Notes under the pieces: generated by a model
Told to the model about the DNA's origin: nothing
Seen by the model: only the letters and a program-made list of their open reading frames with translations
Database searches by the model: none
Translations under genes and position numbers: made by a program
Shown here: positions 17,254 through 25,838 of the stretch, piece by piece
How the letters are laid out: each line of letters begins with the position of its first letter
Numbering within the stretch: the stretch's first letter is position 1
NCBI GenBank assembly: GCA_014359745.1
Contig: JACIYW010000007.1
Span: forward strand, 1 to 41,360
Length of the DNA stretch: 41,360 bases
Origin: Paracoccaceae bacterium
Lineage (GTDB): Bacteria; Pseudomonadota; Alphaproteobacteria; Rhodobacterales; Rhodobacteraceae
Direction of reading: 5' to 3'

Positions 17254-19275
17254 CTAAAGAGCCAGACCCAAACGCCAGCCTTCTTCGATGGCGCGCGCGG
17301 CGTCCAGTTCCGTGGCGCGATGGGCGCCGCCGATCAGATGAACCGGCAGGTCGTCGGGGGTGTGGACCGGGTTGGGGTTTTGTCCGGCGCATATCACCAG
17401 CGTATCCAGGGCAATGACCTCCGGTTTCCCGTCCTGTTCGATATGCAGGCCATCGCTGTCCAGTCGCCTGTATGTGACCCCGGTTCGCATCTCGACCCCC
17501 TGGCGTTGCAGAAACCCGCGTCCGATCCAGCCGGTCGATACACCCAGAGTGGCACCTGGTCGGCCCACCTTGCGTTGCAACATGGTGATCTGGTGACGCG
17601 CAGGAGGGAATGACAGAGCTGCGCCCAGCAATCCGCCAGCTTCATGAAGCGTAGGATCCAGACCGTAATAGGCCTGAAAAACAGCCGGTACGGTGGTCAC
17701 CTCCTGCGGTATCGACAGGAACTTTGCCACGTCAAATCCGATCCCCCCCATGCCTATGATCGCAACGCGGTGCCCGGCCTTGGCGCGTCCTGTCAGAAGT
17801 TCGTCATATGTCACGACGCGCGGATCCCCGGCGATTCCGGGCAGGTCAGGCAGCCGGGGCGTTACGCCACTGGCCACGACAATGGCGTCAAACCCCTGTT
17901 CGCCCAAGATGGTTGCGTCGAAGATGGTACCGGTTCGCACGGTCACCCCGGTCGTTTCCAGCCGGTTCTGGTAATAGCGCAGCAGTTCCTTGTATTCGGT
18001 TTTTCCAGGCACGGCGCAAGCCAGATTGATCTGGCCGCCGATCGTGTCCGCTGCTTCGAACAGGGTCACGTCATGGCCGCGTGCGGCGGCGGTTATGGCG
18101 CAGCTCAGCCCCGCAGGGCCACCGCCGACGACAGCGATCTTGCGCGGTCGGGTTGCAGGGGTCACATCAAACAGGGTTTCGCGCGCAGCGGCGGGGTTGA
18201 CCAGACAGCCTGCCTCGCGGTCGGTCATGATGTGGTCAAGGCACAATTGGTTGCAGGCGATGCAGGTGTTGATCGCATCCGTCCGGCCATCCCGCGCCTT
18301 GGCGACGAAATCCGGGTCGGCCAGAAACGGGCGCGAGATGTAAACCATGTCGGCCGCGCCGCGGCTCAGGATGTCCTCGGCGACCTGCGGCATGTTGATC
18401 CGGTTGCAGGCCGCGACGGGCACCTTCAACCCGCGCTTGAGCCGCTCGATCGCGTAGGTAAAGGCCGCGCGCGGCACCGGATAGGCCACGGTCGGTATGC
18501 GCGATTCATGCCAGCCGACATAGCCGGTGAACAGATCGACCCCGGCATCGGTCAGTGCGGCGGCCAGTTGGTCGATCTCGTCCCCGGTCTGGCCATCCTC
18601 GACCAGATCGGCGGCACCGATCCGGTAGGTGATCAGGAACTCTGGCCCTTGTTCGGAACGGATGCGCCGGACGATCTCGACCGGTAGCCGGTGGCGGTTT
18701 TCCACAGAGCCGCCCCAGTCGTCGTCGCGCATGTTGGCCCGCCGGGTGGTGAATTCGCTAAGCAGATAACCGCCCGAACCGATGATCTCGACCCCGTCAA
18801 ACCCGGCGCCGCGCGCGAGCCGGGCGCAATTGGCAAAATCGTCGATGGTTTCGAGGATATCTGCGTGACTGAGGGCGCGCGGTGTAAACCGGTTTATGGG
18901 CGAGCGGATTTCGGATGGCGCGACAAGGCCGTCATGGCGGGCAGACCGCCCGGTGTGGGAGATCTGAAGGCAGATTTTCGCGCCTTCCGCGTGAACGACC
19001 TCTGTCACCTGCTCCAGTTCGGCGGCCTGCTGACGGGTCATCAGGAACGGGCCATCGGCGTCATAGCCGCCCGCCGCGTTCGGCGAATAGCCGCCGGTGA
19101 TGATCAGCCCGACGCCGCCACGCGCCCGCGCGCCATAAAACGCCGCCAGCCGTTCACCCGCGTTTTCGGACATTTCGATCCGCGTGTGCATGCCGCCCAT
19201 GATCACACGGTTTTTTAGAACCGTGTGACCGACTTTCACGGGGCTCATGAGCGTGGGGTAGGGGCCTGTGCTCAT
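17254..19275 (-). CDS. FadH-like NADH:flavin oxidoreductase / 2,4-dienoyl-CoA reductase
   Basis: This 673-residue protein has the three-part build of 2,4-dienoyl-CoA reductase. An N-terminal FMN-binding TIM barrel of the Old Yellow Enzyme family (RVIMGGMHTRI, ISHTGRS, GFDGVEIIGSGGYLLSEF) is followed by a 4Fe-4S segment with CIACNQLCLD and a further Cys before LVNPAA (around residues 335-355). Then come FAD and NAD(P) Rossmann modules (KIAVVGGGPAGLSCA; HRVAIIGMGGIGFDVAKF). Such enzymes reduce conjugated dienoyl-CoAs or other enone thioesters. The start at 19275 has GGAGGA upstream. It is the last gene of the minus-strand catabolic arm, 17 bases after the CoA-transferase beta gene, so its substrate is probably a CoA intermediate of that pathway. 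The family is firm; the reaction is inferred. Confidence 0.85.
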   Translation of the reverse strand: MSTGPYPTLMSPVKVGHTVLKNRVIMGGMHTRIEMSENAGERLAAFYGARARGGVGLIITGGYSPNAAGGYDADGPFLMTRQQAAELEQVTEVVHAEGAKICLQISHTGRSARHDGLVAPSEIRSPINRFTPRALSHADILETIDDFANCARLARGAGFDGVEIIGSGGYLLSEFTTRRANMRDDDWGGSVENRHRLPVEIVRRIRSEQGPEFLITYRIGAADLVEDGQTGDEIDQLAAALTDAGVDLFTGYVGWHESRIPTVAYPVPRAAFTYAIERLKRGLKVPVAACNRINMPQVAEDILSRGAADMVYISRPFLADPDFVAKARDGRTDAINTCIACNQLCLDHIMTDREAGCLVNPAAARETLFDVTPATRPRKIAVVGGGPAGLSCAITAAARGHDVTLFEAADTIGGQINLACAVPGKTEYKELLRYYQNRLETTGVTVRTGTIFDATILGEQGFDAIVVASGVTPRLPDLPGIAGDPRVVTYDELLTGRAKAGHRVAIIGMGGIGFDVAKFLSIPQEVTTVPAVFQAYYGLDPTLHEAGGLLGAALSFPPARHQITMLQRKVGRPGATLGVSTGWIGRGFLQRQGVEMRTGVTYRRLDSDGLHIEQDGKPEVIALDTLVICAGQNPNPVHTPDDLPVHLIGGAHRATELDAARAIEEGWRLGLAL

Positions 19276-19292
19276 CCTGTCCTCCTGCGGGC

Positions 19293-20117
19293 TCAGCGCG
19301 AAATCCGCAGGGTTTTCAGGATGCCGTCCGGGTCGATCACATCGCGGATCAGGGTCAGCTCCTGTTCGGACGGTTCGTCGGTTTGGCCGATATGATCGGG
19401 GATGATCAGATCAAAACCGGTCTTGTCCCGCACCTCTTCCAGGGTCACGCCGGGATGCAGCGACACCACCCGCATGGTTTTGGTCTTGTCGCTGTCGGGC
19501 GCGAAATCGAACACGCCCAGCGGGGTGAACACCTTTTGCGCACCGATACAGGCGGGCGGCACATGCTCGGCCCTCCGTTCGGTGTGACCAGCGGCAGAAA
19601 CGAAATCGACCTCCTCCACGAACACCTGTTTGTTGTGATGCATGGTAAAGAAGTAGACCAGCGTGAACGACACGCCAAAGGCCAGCCCCACGGTGCCGAC
19701 CCCGCGCACGGTCGGGTTTTCGTAATCGCCCACCGCGACCATGTTGCAACTGCCGCGCCGGTCGATCTGGATGCCGCCGACCACGCCGACCACGTTTTCA
19801 CGGCCCCGGTTGAACCGCCACATTTCGATATCGACGATATCTTCCATGTTCATCATGTATTCGGCACCGCGCATCACCCGGTGATCGGATGTGGACTGCA
19901 CCAGTTTCGAGGTCGAATTGATCGCCCCGCCGCCGCCAGCAAGCCACCACAGGTTGGGCGCATAGAGCATCCGCGCAAGTTTCATCGACGCCATCGGCAG
20001 CTGCGAATAGGCGCCAACGGCGGCCCAGTCGTGGTCATGGGTGCCCATCTGCCGGGCGATGGCCGAAACCATCAGTTCGCCGATCGCATAGTTGGGGTTG
20101 TTATGTGCGTCTGTCAT
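19293..20117 (-). CDS. CoA-transferase-family subunit beta (IpdB-like)
   Basis: This 274-residue protein belongs to the class I CoA-transferase beta family that includes glutaconate CoA-transferase B and the steroid ring-opening hydrolase subunit IpdB. Family features include the N-terminal helix IGELMVSAIARQM, GAYSQLPMASMKLARMLYAPN, and later segments DRRGSCNMVAVGDYENPTVRG and HPGVTLEEVRDKTGFDL. At the place where true transferases carry the glutamate of an ExG motif, this protein reads WLAGGGGAINS, so the covalent glutamyl-CoA mechanism may not apply. The ATG at 20117 has GGGAG upstream. It starts 15 bases after the alpha subunit gene, and the two surely form one enzyme. Function as a hydrolase rather than a transferase is inferred. 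Confidence 0.8.
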   Translation of the reverse strand: MTDAHNNPNYAIGELMVSAIARQMGTHDHDWAAVGAYSQLPMASMKLARMLYAPNLWWLAGGGGAINSTSKLVQSTSDHRVMRGAEYMMNMEDIVDIEMWRFNRGRENVVGVVGGIQIDRRGSCNMVAVGDYENPTVRGVGTVGLAFGVSFTLVYFFTMHHNKQVFVEEVDFVSAAGHTERRAEHVPPACIGAQKVFTPLGVFDFAPDSDKTKTMRVVSLHPGVTLEEVRDKTGFDLIIPDHIGQTDEPSEQELTLIRDVIDPDGILKTLRISR

Positions 20118-20131
20118 GTCTGTTCTCCCGC

Positions 20132-21025
20132 CTATACCTGTTCACGCAAGCCCATAAGATGTTCGATGCCGAACTTCTCAAGGTATTCGAAATGGCCCTT
20201 CACGCCGTAGACATATTCGTCGAGATAGGTGGTGATGTCGGCCTTGACGTAGGACTTGATGTGATCTTCGTCGTGGTTGTAGATGCCGTGGCACGACAGG
20301 GGGTGGGCACCGTAGGGCACATGAACTACCATGTCTATGTAATGGCCCGGTATTGTCGTGCGATGCGGATCGGCGCGGATGGAGTCATTGGTCACGATTT
20401 CGTCACAGGTGACAATCGTATGGGTCGATGCCTTGGCCAGCAGGTCATCGGCCACGACCGAGCCCAGATGCACCACGTTGCCATAGATGTCGGCGCGCGG
20501 CACATGGAGGATCGCCACATCCGGCCGGATGGCGGGCGAGACGATGATTTCCTTGCCGGTATAGGGATCGATGGTGCGTTTGTAGGTCTTTTCATAGATC
20601 GGATTGTCCCGCGCCTCGTGACCGGGCGGATAAGGGACGAACGGCATGCCCACGGCCCCGGCCTTGAGGCCCAGAACATAATAAATCTCATCGCCGTCGA
20701 TGATCCTGATCTTCTTTTCCTCGGCCGCCTTGCGGAACCGCGGGGCAAAGCCCAGATGCTCCATGCCGATATAGCAGACCGTGACCGTATCGACGCATTC
20801 CGCGCCAATCAGGATATCGGCTGGCATCCCGGCCGAGACATTGGCGATGAGGTGCAGGTCTTTGGTCCCTTGCCGGATGATTTGGCGGATCAGCGCCATC
20901 GGCCCGTTATGTGAATGCAGTCCGCCAAAGGCCAGTTGCGTGCCGTCCTTGATCATCGCGGCGGCGTCTTCCAGTGTTCCCAGCTTTGATTGTCGTTTCT
21001 TGCCGTTCAGAAAGATGGGGTCCAT
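20132..21025 (-). CDS. CoA-transferase-family subunit alpha (IpdA-like)
   Basis: This is the partner of the beta subunit that follows it. The protein has 297 residues with the class I CoA-transferase alpha fold: an N-terminal LEDAAAMIKDGTQLAFGGLHSHNGPMALIRQII segment matching the family's glycine-rich CoA-binding region, a DLHLIANVSAGMPADILIG strand-loop, and a later PDVAILHVPRADIYGNVVHLGSV block. Relatives include glutaconate CoA-transferase A and IpdA, which opens the last steroid ring in mycobacteria. The ATG at 21025 has AGAGGA upstream; the longer open frame before it has no site. It lies 43 bases downstream of the nitronate-monooxygenase-like gene. The family is clear; the substrate is unknown. 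Confidence 0.82.
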   Translation of the reverse strand: MDPIFLNGKKRQSKLGTLEDAAAMIKDGTQLAFGGLHSHNGPMALIRQIIRQGTKDLHLIANVSAGMPADILIGAECVDTVTVCYIGMEHLGFAPRFRKAAEEKKIRIIDGDEIYYVLGLKAGAVGMPFVPYPPGHEARDNPIYEKTYKRTIDPYTGKEIIVSPAIRPDVAILHVPRADIYGNVVHLGSVVADDLLAKASTHTIVTCDEIVTNDSIRADPHRTTIPGHYIDMVVHVPYGAHPLSCHGIYNHDEDHIKSYVKADITTYLDEYVYGVKGHFEYLEKFGIEHLMGLREQV

Positions 21026-21068
21026 TTTCGTTCCTCTTTGTTCGTATGCTATCGGGGCTGGGCCGGTT

Positions 21069-22214
21069 TCAGCCGAAACTGACCCGCGTCGGCAATTCAC
21101 GCGACAGGATCTCTGTCGCGCTTTCAATCATTTCCTTGATGATGGTGGCGGCAGGCAGCACTTCGGTGATGCGCGCGGCGCCCTGACCGCAATAGATGCC
21201 GCTGTCTTCGTACCGCCCGGCCTGAGCCGCACCAATGGTCATCGGTGTCACCAGAATACCCTGTTCGGGCATTGGCAGGGCCTCCAGCCCCGAGGCGTCG
21301 CATTGACGGTCCCACTCGCTGCCGATATGGCGGGTGGTCTTGCCGGTGAACCAGCGGTTGCGCACGGTTGAGGTGTCGGTGGCGCCGACCAGCTTGTCCT
21401 TGTACCAGTCCGGCACCGAACATTCCTCGGATGCGATGAACCGGCTGCCGACCCATGCGCCGATTGCCCCCAGTGCCAGCATTCCCGCAAGGCTGCGTCC
21501 GTTGGTGACGCCACCACCGGCGACGACCGGGGTCGGTGCCACGGCCTCAGACACGGCGGGCACCAGAACTGTGCCGTCAACCGCGCCGGAGTGCCCGCCG
21601 GCGGCGGTGCCGGTGGCGATTACCGCGTCAACCCCGCCATTGCCGACGCGTATGGCATCCTTGGTCTTGCCGATCACCGACATTACCCTGATCCCGGCTG
21701 CATGGGCATCTTTGACCATGAAGGACGGATCGCCCAGTGCGGACACGAACACCGTCGGCTTCAGATCGAGAACGGCGCGCACCTGCTGCTGGCCGAGCTC
21801 ATAGCTGAGCTTGTAGGCCGCGATCGAACTCATTCCCGGTGTGGCGTGGCTGGTGTCGTCGTCGTAAGGTATGTTGTTGTCTGCCATGAACCCATCGCGG
21901 AAAGCGACGTGATCGGCGGGCAGGTTGGCCAGTTCCAGCGCGCGGCGGTAATCGGTGGTGAAATTCTTGGCCTTGATTGGCAGGCCAACGTCGATGCCAA
22001 ATGGCTTGCCGGTCAGCTTTTTGACCTCTTTGACCAAATCACGCATTTCATCGGGGGATTTGTCGGCGCAGGCCAGAACGCCGATGCCGCCGGCCTCGGA
22101 CACCGCCGCCACCAGGCGCGGGTCGGACACATCCGGCGCCATCGCCGCCAGCATGATCGGATAATCAATGCCCAGCATGTCGCACAGTTTCGTTCTGAAT
22201 ACGGGCTTGCTCAT
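21069..22214 (-). CDS. Nitronate monooxygenase-family FMN protein (IpdC-like context)
   Basis: This 381-residue flavoprotein belongs to the 2-nitropropane dioxygenase / nitronate monooxygenase family. It shows the TIM-barrel FMN pattern: YPIMLAAMAPDVSDPRLVAAVSEAGGIGVL at the N-terminus, GTAAGGHSG for flavin and phosphate contact, VVAGGGVTNGRSLAGMLALGAIGAWVGSRF for the phosphate-binding turn, and CGQGAARITEVLPAATII at the end. Family members in catabolic clusters act on CoA thioesters; mycobacterial IpdC is one, encoded with IpdAB. Here too the gene precedes IpdA/IpdB-like genes. The start has AAGGAGG upstream, and the ATG overlaps the stop of the carboxylase alpha gene by four bases (ATGA). 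A role in nitronate detoxification is less likely given the neighbours. Confidence 0.8.
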   Translation of the reverse strand: MSKPVFRTKLCDMLGIDYPIMLAAMAPDVSDPRLVAAVSEAGGIGVLACADKSPDEMRDLVKEVKKLTGKPFGIDVGLPIKAKNFTTDYRRALELANLPADHVAFRDGFMADNNIPYDDDTSHATPGMSSIAAYKLSYELGQQQVRAVLDLKPTVFVSALGDPSFMVKDAHAAGIRVMSVIGKTKDAIRVGNGGVDAVIATGTAAGGHSGAVDGTVLVPAVSEAVAPTPVVAGGGVTNGRSLAGMLALGAIGAWVGSRFIASEECSVPDWYKDKLVGATDTSTVRNRWFTGKTTRHIGSEWDRQCDASGLEALPMPEQGILVTPMTIGAAQAGRYEDSGIYCGQGAARITEVLPAATIIKEMIESATEILSRELPTRVSFG

Positions 22215-24202
22215 TGGTCGGCCTCCTTGCCAGGTTCGAATCGGATGAGTTGCGCATTTATGATGACTTGCTGGCCCTCGGCAGTGCTGATCTCTGCGAT
22301 GCGACCGGCAAGAGGGGCGACGATGGTGTGTTCCATCTTCATCGCCTCGATGATCAGCAGGGGTGTGCCTTCGGTCACGTCCTGCCCTTCGCTCACCATC
22401 AGTTTCAGCACCTTGCCATGCAATGGCGCCGTGACCAGATCCTGCACGCCGGAGGCGGTGGTGTCGAAGGGATCGCCCTGTTCGTCACGCAGGCGCAGGG
22501 CGGGACCGCCAAATTGCAGCAATACAGCCTGATCGGCGTCGAACGCAAAGGCCCCGCTGCGGATCAAACCGTCGATTGACGCGGTGATTTCGGGGGCCTT
22601 GTCGTGAACAACTTCGAGGCTGATAATCTGGTCGCCCAGCGTCACCGAATAGGCGTCGTGCCCATGGGCGGTGACACAAAGATCAAAACGGTCCTCACCG
22701 TTGCCCAGCCGGAAATAGGACAGGGCCTGCCCGTCGCTGTGCCAGTCGCGCAATTCAGGCGCGATGCCGGTCAGCCGGTCGGCATCGCGCCGCAGCATCA
22801 GAACCGCCGCCGGCGCGGCCTGTTCAGGGTTGGCGGTCGGGCGGCTCAGGCCCAGCACGTCCATCTCTGCGTCAAGAAACCCGGTGTCGGCGGCGCTGTT
22901 CACAATCGCCGGATGATCCAGAAGACCAGCGAGAAACCCGGCGTTGGTTTCCACCCCAAGCAACACGGTTTTTTTCAGCGCGGTCTTCAGCCTGCGCCGC
23001 GCTTCTTCGCGGTCAGAACCATAGGCGATGATCTTGGCCACCATCGGGTCATAGAAAGAGGTGATCTCTTGCCCTGCCGCCAGCCCGTGATCGACCCGGA
23101 TGCCGTCGCCCTGCGGCGCCTGCCAGACCAGCACCTCCCCGGTTGAGGGCATGAACCCCTTGTGCGGCATCTCTGTATAAAGCCGGGCCTCGATGGCGTG
23201 ACCGTCAAAGGTGATCTGATCCTGCGTCAGTGGCAGTGGATTGCCCTGCGCGACCTGAAATTGCCAGTTCACAAGGTCTTGAGAGGTGATCATTTCGGTT
23301 ACGGGATGTTCCACCTGAAGCCGTGTGTTCATCTCGAGGAAATAGAAACTTCCGTCACTGCTCAGCAGGAATTCGACTGTGCCGGCGCCGCAATAATTGA
23401 TCGTGCGGGCGGCCTGAACGGCGGCTCGGCCCATGGTTTCGCGCAGTTCGGACGACACACCGGGCGCGGGGGCCTCTTCGATCACTTTCTGGTGTCGGCG
23501 CTGGATGGAACAGTCACGCTCTCCCAGGTGCACCACGTTGCCGTGGCTGTCGGCAAACACCTGAATTTCGATGTGACGGGCATTTCGGATGGCGCGCTCA
23601 AGGATAAGTGTGTCGTTGCTAAACGCCGCCAGAGCCTCTCGCCGTGCCGCCTCTATGGCACCGGGTATGTCGGCGGGATCGGTAACAAATCGCATCCCCT
23701 TGCCCCCGCCCCCGGCAGCGGCCTTCACCAACAGCGGCACGCCTATGTCCTGCGCCGCCGCCAGAAGCACCTCGTCCGACTGATCCGCATCGTTATAACC
23801 GGGTACGCAGGGAACGCCTGCCGCGATCATCCGGCGTTTGGATTCGGCCTTGTCGCCCATGACCCGGATTGCCTCGGGCGAGGGGCCGATGAATGCCAGA
23901 CCGGCATCGGCGCAGGCCTGGGCGAATTCGGCATTCTCGGCCAGAAATCCATAGCCGGGGTGGATGGCCTGGGCGCCAGACCGGCGCGCGGCGTCGATGA
24001 TCGCCTCTATGTTCAGATAGGATTGTGTCGCCGGGGCCGGGCCGATGGCCACGGCGACATCGGCGGCGCGCACATGGGCGCTGCCCTTGTCGGCCTCGGA
24101 ATAGACCGCCACAGAAGCATAGCCCAGTGATTTGGCGCTGCGGGCGATCCGGCAGGCGATTTCGCCGCGATTGGCGATCAGAACTGTGTCAAACTGTGCC
24201 AT
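22211..24202 (-). CDS. Biotin-dependent acyl-CoA carboxylase alpha subunit (biotin carboxylase + BCCP)
   Basis: This 663-residue protein carboxylates its own biotin using ATP and bicarbonate, for transfer to an acyl-CoA by the beta subunit. The biotin carboxylase domain starts FDTVLIANRGEIACRI and shows HPGYGFLAENAEFA, the ATP-grasp loop AAAGGGGKGMRF, RDCSIQRRHQKVIEEAPAP and FLEMNTRLQVEHPVTE. A BT-like linker follows, then a C-terminal biotinyl domain with EAMKMEH, whose lysine carries biotin. This layout matches methylcrotonyl-, geranyl- and propionyl-CoA carboxylase alpha chains. Its ATG shares bases with the stop of the truncated hydratase (TAATG). The matching beta subunit is encoded at 25839-27449, three genes upstream. 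Substrate specificity cannot be read from this subunit. Confidence 0.92.
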   Translation of the reverse strand: MAQFDTVLIANRGEIACRIARSAKSLGYASVAVYSEADKGSAHVRAADVAVAIGPAPATQSYLNIEAIIDAARRSGAQAIHPGYGFLAENAEFAQACADAGLAFIGPSPEAIRVMGDKAESKRRMIAAGVPCVPGYNDADQSDEVLLAAAQDIGVPLLVKAAAGGGGKGMRFVTDPADIPGAIEAARREALAAFSNDTLILERAIRNARHIEIQVFADSHGNVVHLGERDCSIQRRHQKVIEEAPAPGVSSELRETMGRAAVQAARTINYCGAGTVEFLLSSDGSFYFLEMNTRLQVEHPVTEMITSQDLVNWQFQVAQGNPLPLTQDQITFDGHAIEARLYTEMPHKGFMPSTGEVLVWQAPQGDGIRVDHGLAAGQEITSFYDPMVAKIIAYGSDREEARRRLKTALKKTVLLGVETNAGFLAGLLDHPAIVNSAADTGFLDAEMDVLGLSRPTANPEQAAPAAVLMLRRDADRLTGIAPELRDWHSDGQALSYFRLGNGEDRFDLCVTAHGHDAYSVTLGDQIISLEVVHDKAPEITASIDGLIRSGAFAFDADQAVLLQFGGPALRLRDEQGDPFDTTASGVQDLVTAPLHGKVLKLMVSEGQDVTEGTPLLIIEAMKMEHTIVAPLAGRIAEISTAEGQQVIINAQLIRFEPGKEADQ

Positions 24203-24639
24203 TACGGTGCTTTTCCGGCGGATGCCCAGCTGGGTGCGCGCTTTTCGTGGAACGCGCTCACACCTTCGCGACCTTCGTCGCCCTTCAGCGCGTTGGCAAA
24301 ACGGTGTGCTGCCATATCAAACGTGTCCGCAAGCGGAGCTGCGCCGACAACTGCCTGACGCACAAGCCCAAGCCGCAGCGCCTCGGCTCCGTCAAAGCGC
24401 GCGGCGCTCGGCAGACGGCCAAGGCGCCGGTTTTCCACGGCCACCTGTTCAGGATTGTCCGCGCCCTGATAGTTGCGCTGAAAATCGTTCAGATTACCCC
24501 CTGCGCAGAAACTTCCACCCGCGCCACGGACCACAACAATTCGGATCACCGGATCGTTTGCCCGCGCCGCCGCCACCTGTTCCGGTTCGCTGGATAACTC
24601 CGGTCTTTCACATGGACTCTGCGCGGTATTCTGAACCAT
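24202..24639 (-). pseudogene. Enoyl-CoA hydratase-family gene with internal in-frame deletions
   Basis: The frame is open (145 residues), but a normal crotonase has about 260. The recognisable pieces are IRIVVVRGAGGSFCAGGNLNDF, which contains the first oxyanion-hole region, then NRRLGRL joined directly to PSAARFDGAEALRLGLV, and the usual C-terminal ANALKGDEGREGVSAFHEKRAPSW. The central 90 or so residues, with the GGG oxyanion turn and both catalytic glutamates, are missing, and the N-terminal strands also appear shortened (CER runs straight into PELSSEP). The product should be inactive. Start and stop overlap both neighbours (TGATG with the dehydrogenase, TAATG with the carboxylase), so translational coupling survives. 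A complete hydratase at 32631 may cover the step. A misassembly is the alternative. Confidence 0.75.
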
Positions 24640-25799
24640 CAGCCGCGCCCCATTGGCGGGGTCATGCCAAGGTTCTTGGTCAGGATCTTCAGCATTATTT
24701 CATCCGCGCCGCCACCAATCGATGCCAGCCGCCCATCGCGGTAGAACCGCGAAATCGGGGTTTCATTGAGGAACCCCATGCCGCCATAGAATTGCAGACA
24801 GGAATCCGCCACTTCGCGCTGCAACCGCCCGACCTTGAGCTTGGCCATCGAGGCCAGCGTTGTCACGTCCTTGCCGGTGATATAAAGTTCGCAGGCCCGG
24901 TAGACGATCGAGCGCAGCAATTCGACCTCGGTCTGCAATTCGGCCAGCCGGAACTGCACATACTGGTTGTCCAGAATCGTGGCGCCAAAGGCCGGGCGCT
25001 GGCCAGTATATTCCACCACGTCCGAAATCGAACGCTCCATCAGCTTCAGCGTCGCGGCGCCGGCCCACATGCGCTCCTCCTGGAACTGCTGCATCTGATA
25101 GATGAAACCCATGTTTTCTTCGCCGATCCGGTTGCGTTTGGGCACCCGCACATCGTCGAAATACAAGGGCGCGGTGTCCGAGGCGCGCATACCCAGCTTG
25201 TCCAGCCTTTCACCCCGGGTCACGCCGGGGCTGTCCAACGGCACCACAATCAGCGACTTGTCGCGATAGGACGGGCCATCGGCGGTGTTGCACAACAGGC
25301 AGACCCAGTCGGCCTGGGTGGCGTTTGTGATCCACATTTTCTGGCCGTTGATGATGTAATCATCGCCGTCCGAGCGCGCCGAAGTCGTGATCGCGGCCAC
25401 ATCCGACCCGGCACCGGGTTCGGACACGCCGATAGCGCCCACAAGATCGCCGGCAATCGAGGGCGCCAGCCATTCGCGCCGCAGCGCGTCCGACCCATAA
25501 CGCGCCAGCGCTGGGGTCGCCATGTCGGTCTGACAGCCGATGGACAGGGGCACCCCCATGCAATCGGCGGTTCCCAGCGCCTCGGCCATGACGATGGCAT
25601 AGGAATAATCCAGACCCATGCCGCCATATTCCACCGGCTTGTGAATGCCCAGAAACCCCAGATTGCCCATCTTCTTGTAAAGTTCGTGGGCCGGAAAGAT
25701 CCCGGCCTTTTCCCATTCGTCGACATGTGGATTGATCTCATCGGCGATGAACCTCTCGATCGAGCGGCCAAGTTCGATATGTTCGGTGGTGAATTCCAT
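24639..25799 (-). CDS. Acyl-CoA dehydrogenase
   Basis: This 386-residue FAD enzyme of the acyl-CoA dehydrogenase family introduces an alpha-beta double bond and passes electrons to ETF. Its order is normal: helical N-terminus with FLGIHKPVEYGGMGLDYSYA, GAIGVSEPGAGSDVAAITTSA at the FAD/substrate site, NGQKMWITNATQADW, KLGMRASDTAPLYFDDVRVP, and the C-terminal domain ending QFYGGMGFLNETPISRFYRDGRLASIGGGADEIML. The IGGGADEIM end places it with dehydrogenases whose base is not the usual YEGT glutamate, as in isovaleryl- and citronellyl-CoA dehydrogenases. The ATG at 25799 (MEFTTEHIEL) has GGGAG upstream and is preferred over one 11 codons earlier. It lies between the carboxylase beta gene and the truncated hydratase. 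Confidence 0.88.
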   Translation of the reverse strand: MEFTTEHIELGRSIERFIADEINPHVDEWEKAGIFPAHELYKKMGNLGFLGIHKPVEYGGMGLDYSYAIVMAEALGTADCMGVPLSIGCQTDMATPALARYGSDALRREWLAPSIAGDLVGAIGVSEPGAGSDVAAITTSARSDGDDYIINGQKMWITNATQADWVCLLCNTADGPSYRDKSLIVVPLDSPGVTRGERLDKLGMRASDTAPLYFDDVRVPKRNRIGEENMGFIYQMQQFQEERMWAGAATLKLMERSISDVVEYTGQRPAFGATILDNQYVQFRLAELQTEVELLRSIVYRACELYITGKDVTTLASMAKLKVGRLQREVADSCLQFYGGMGFLNETPISRFYRDGRLASIGGGADEIMLKILTKNLGMTPPMGRG

Positions 25800-25838
25800 G
25801 GGTTGATCTCCCTGATCTGGCAGATATTGCAACGCCGC

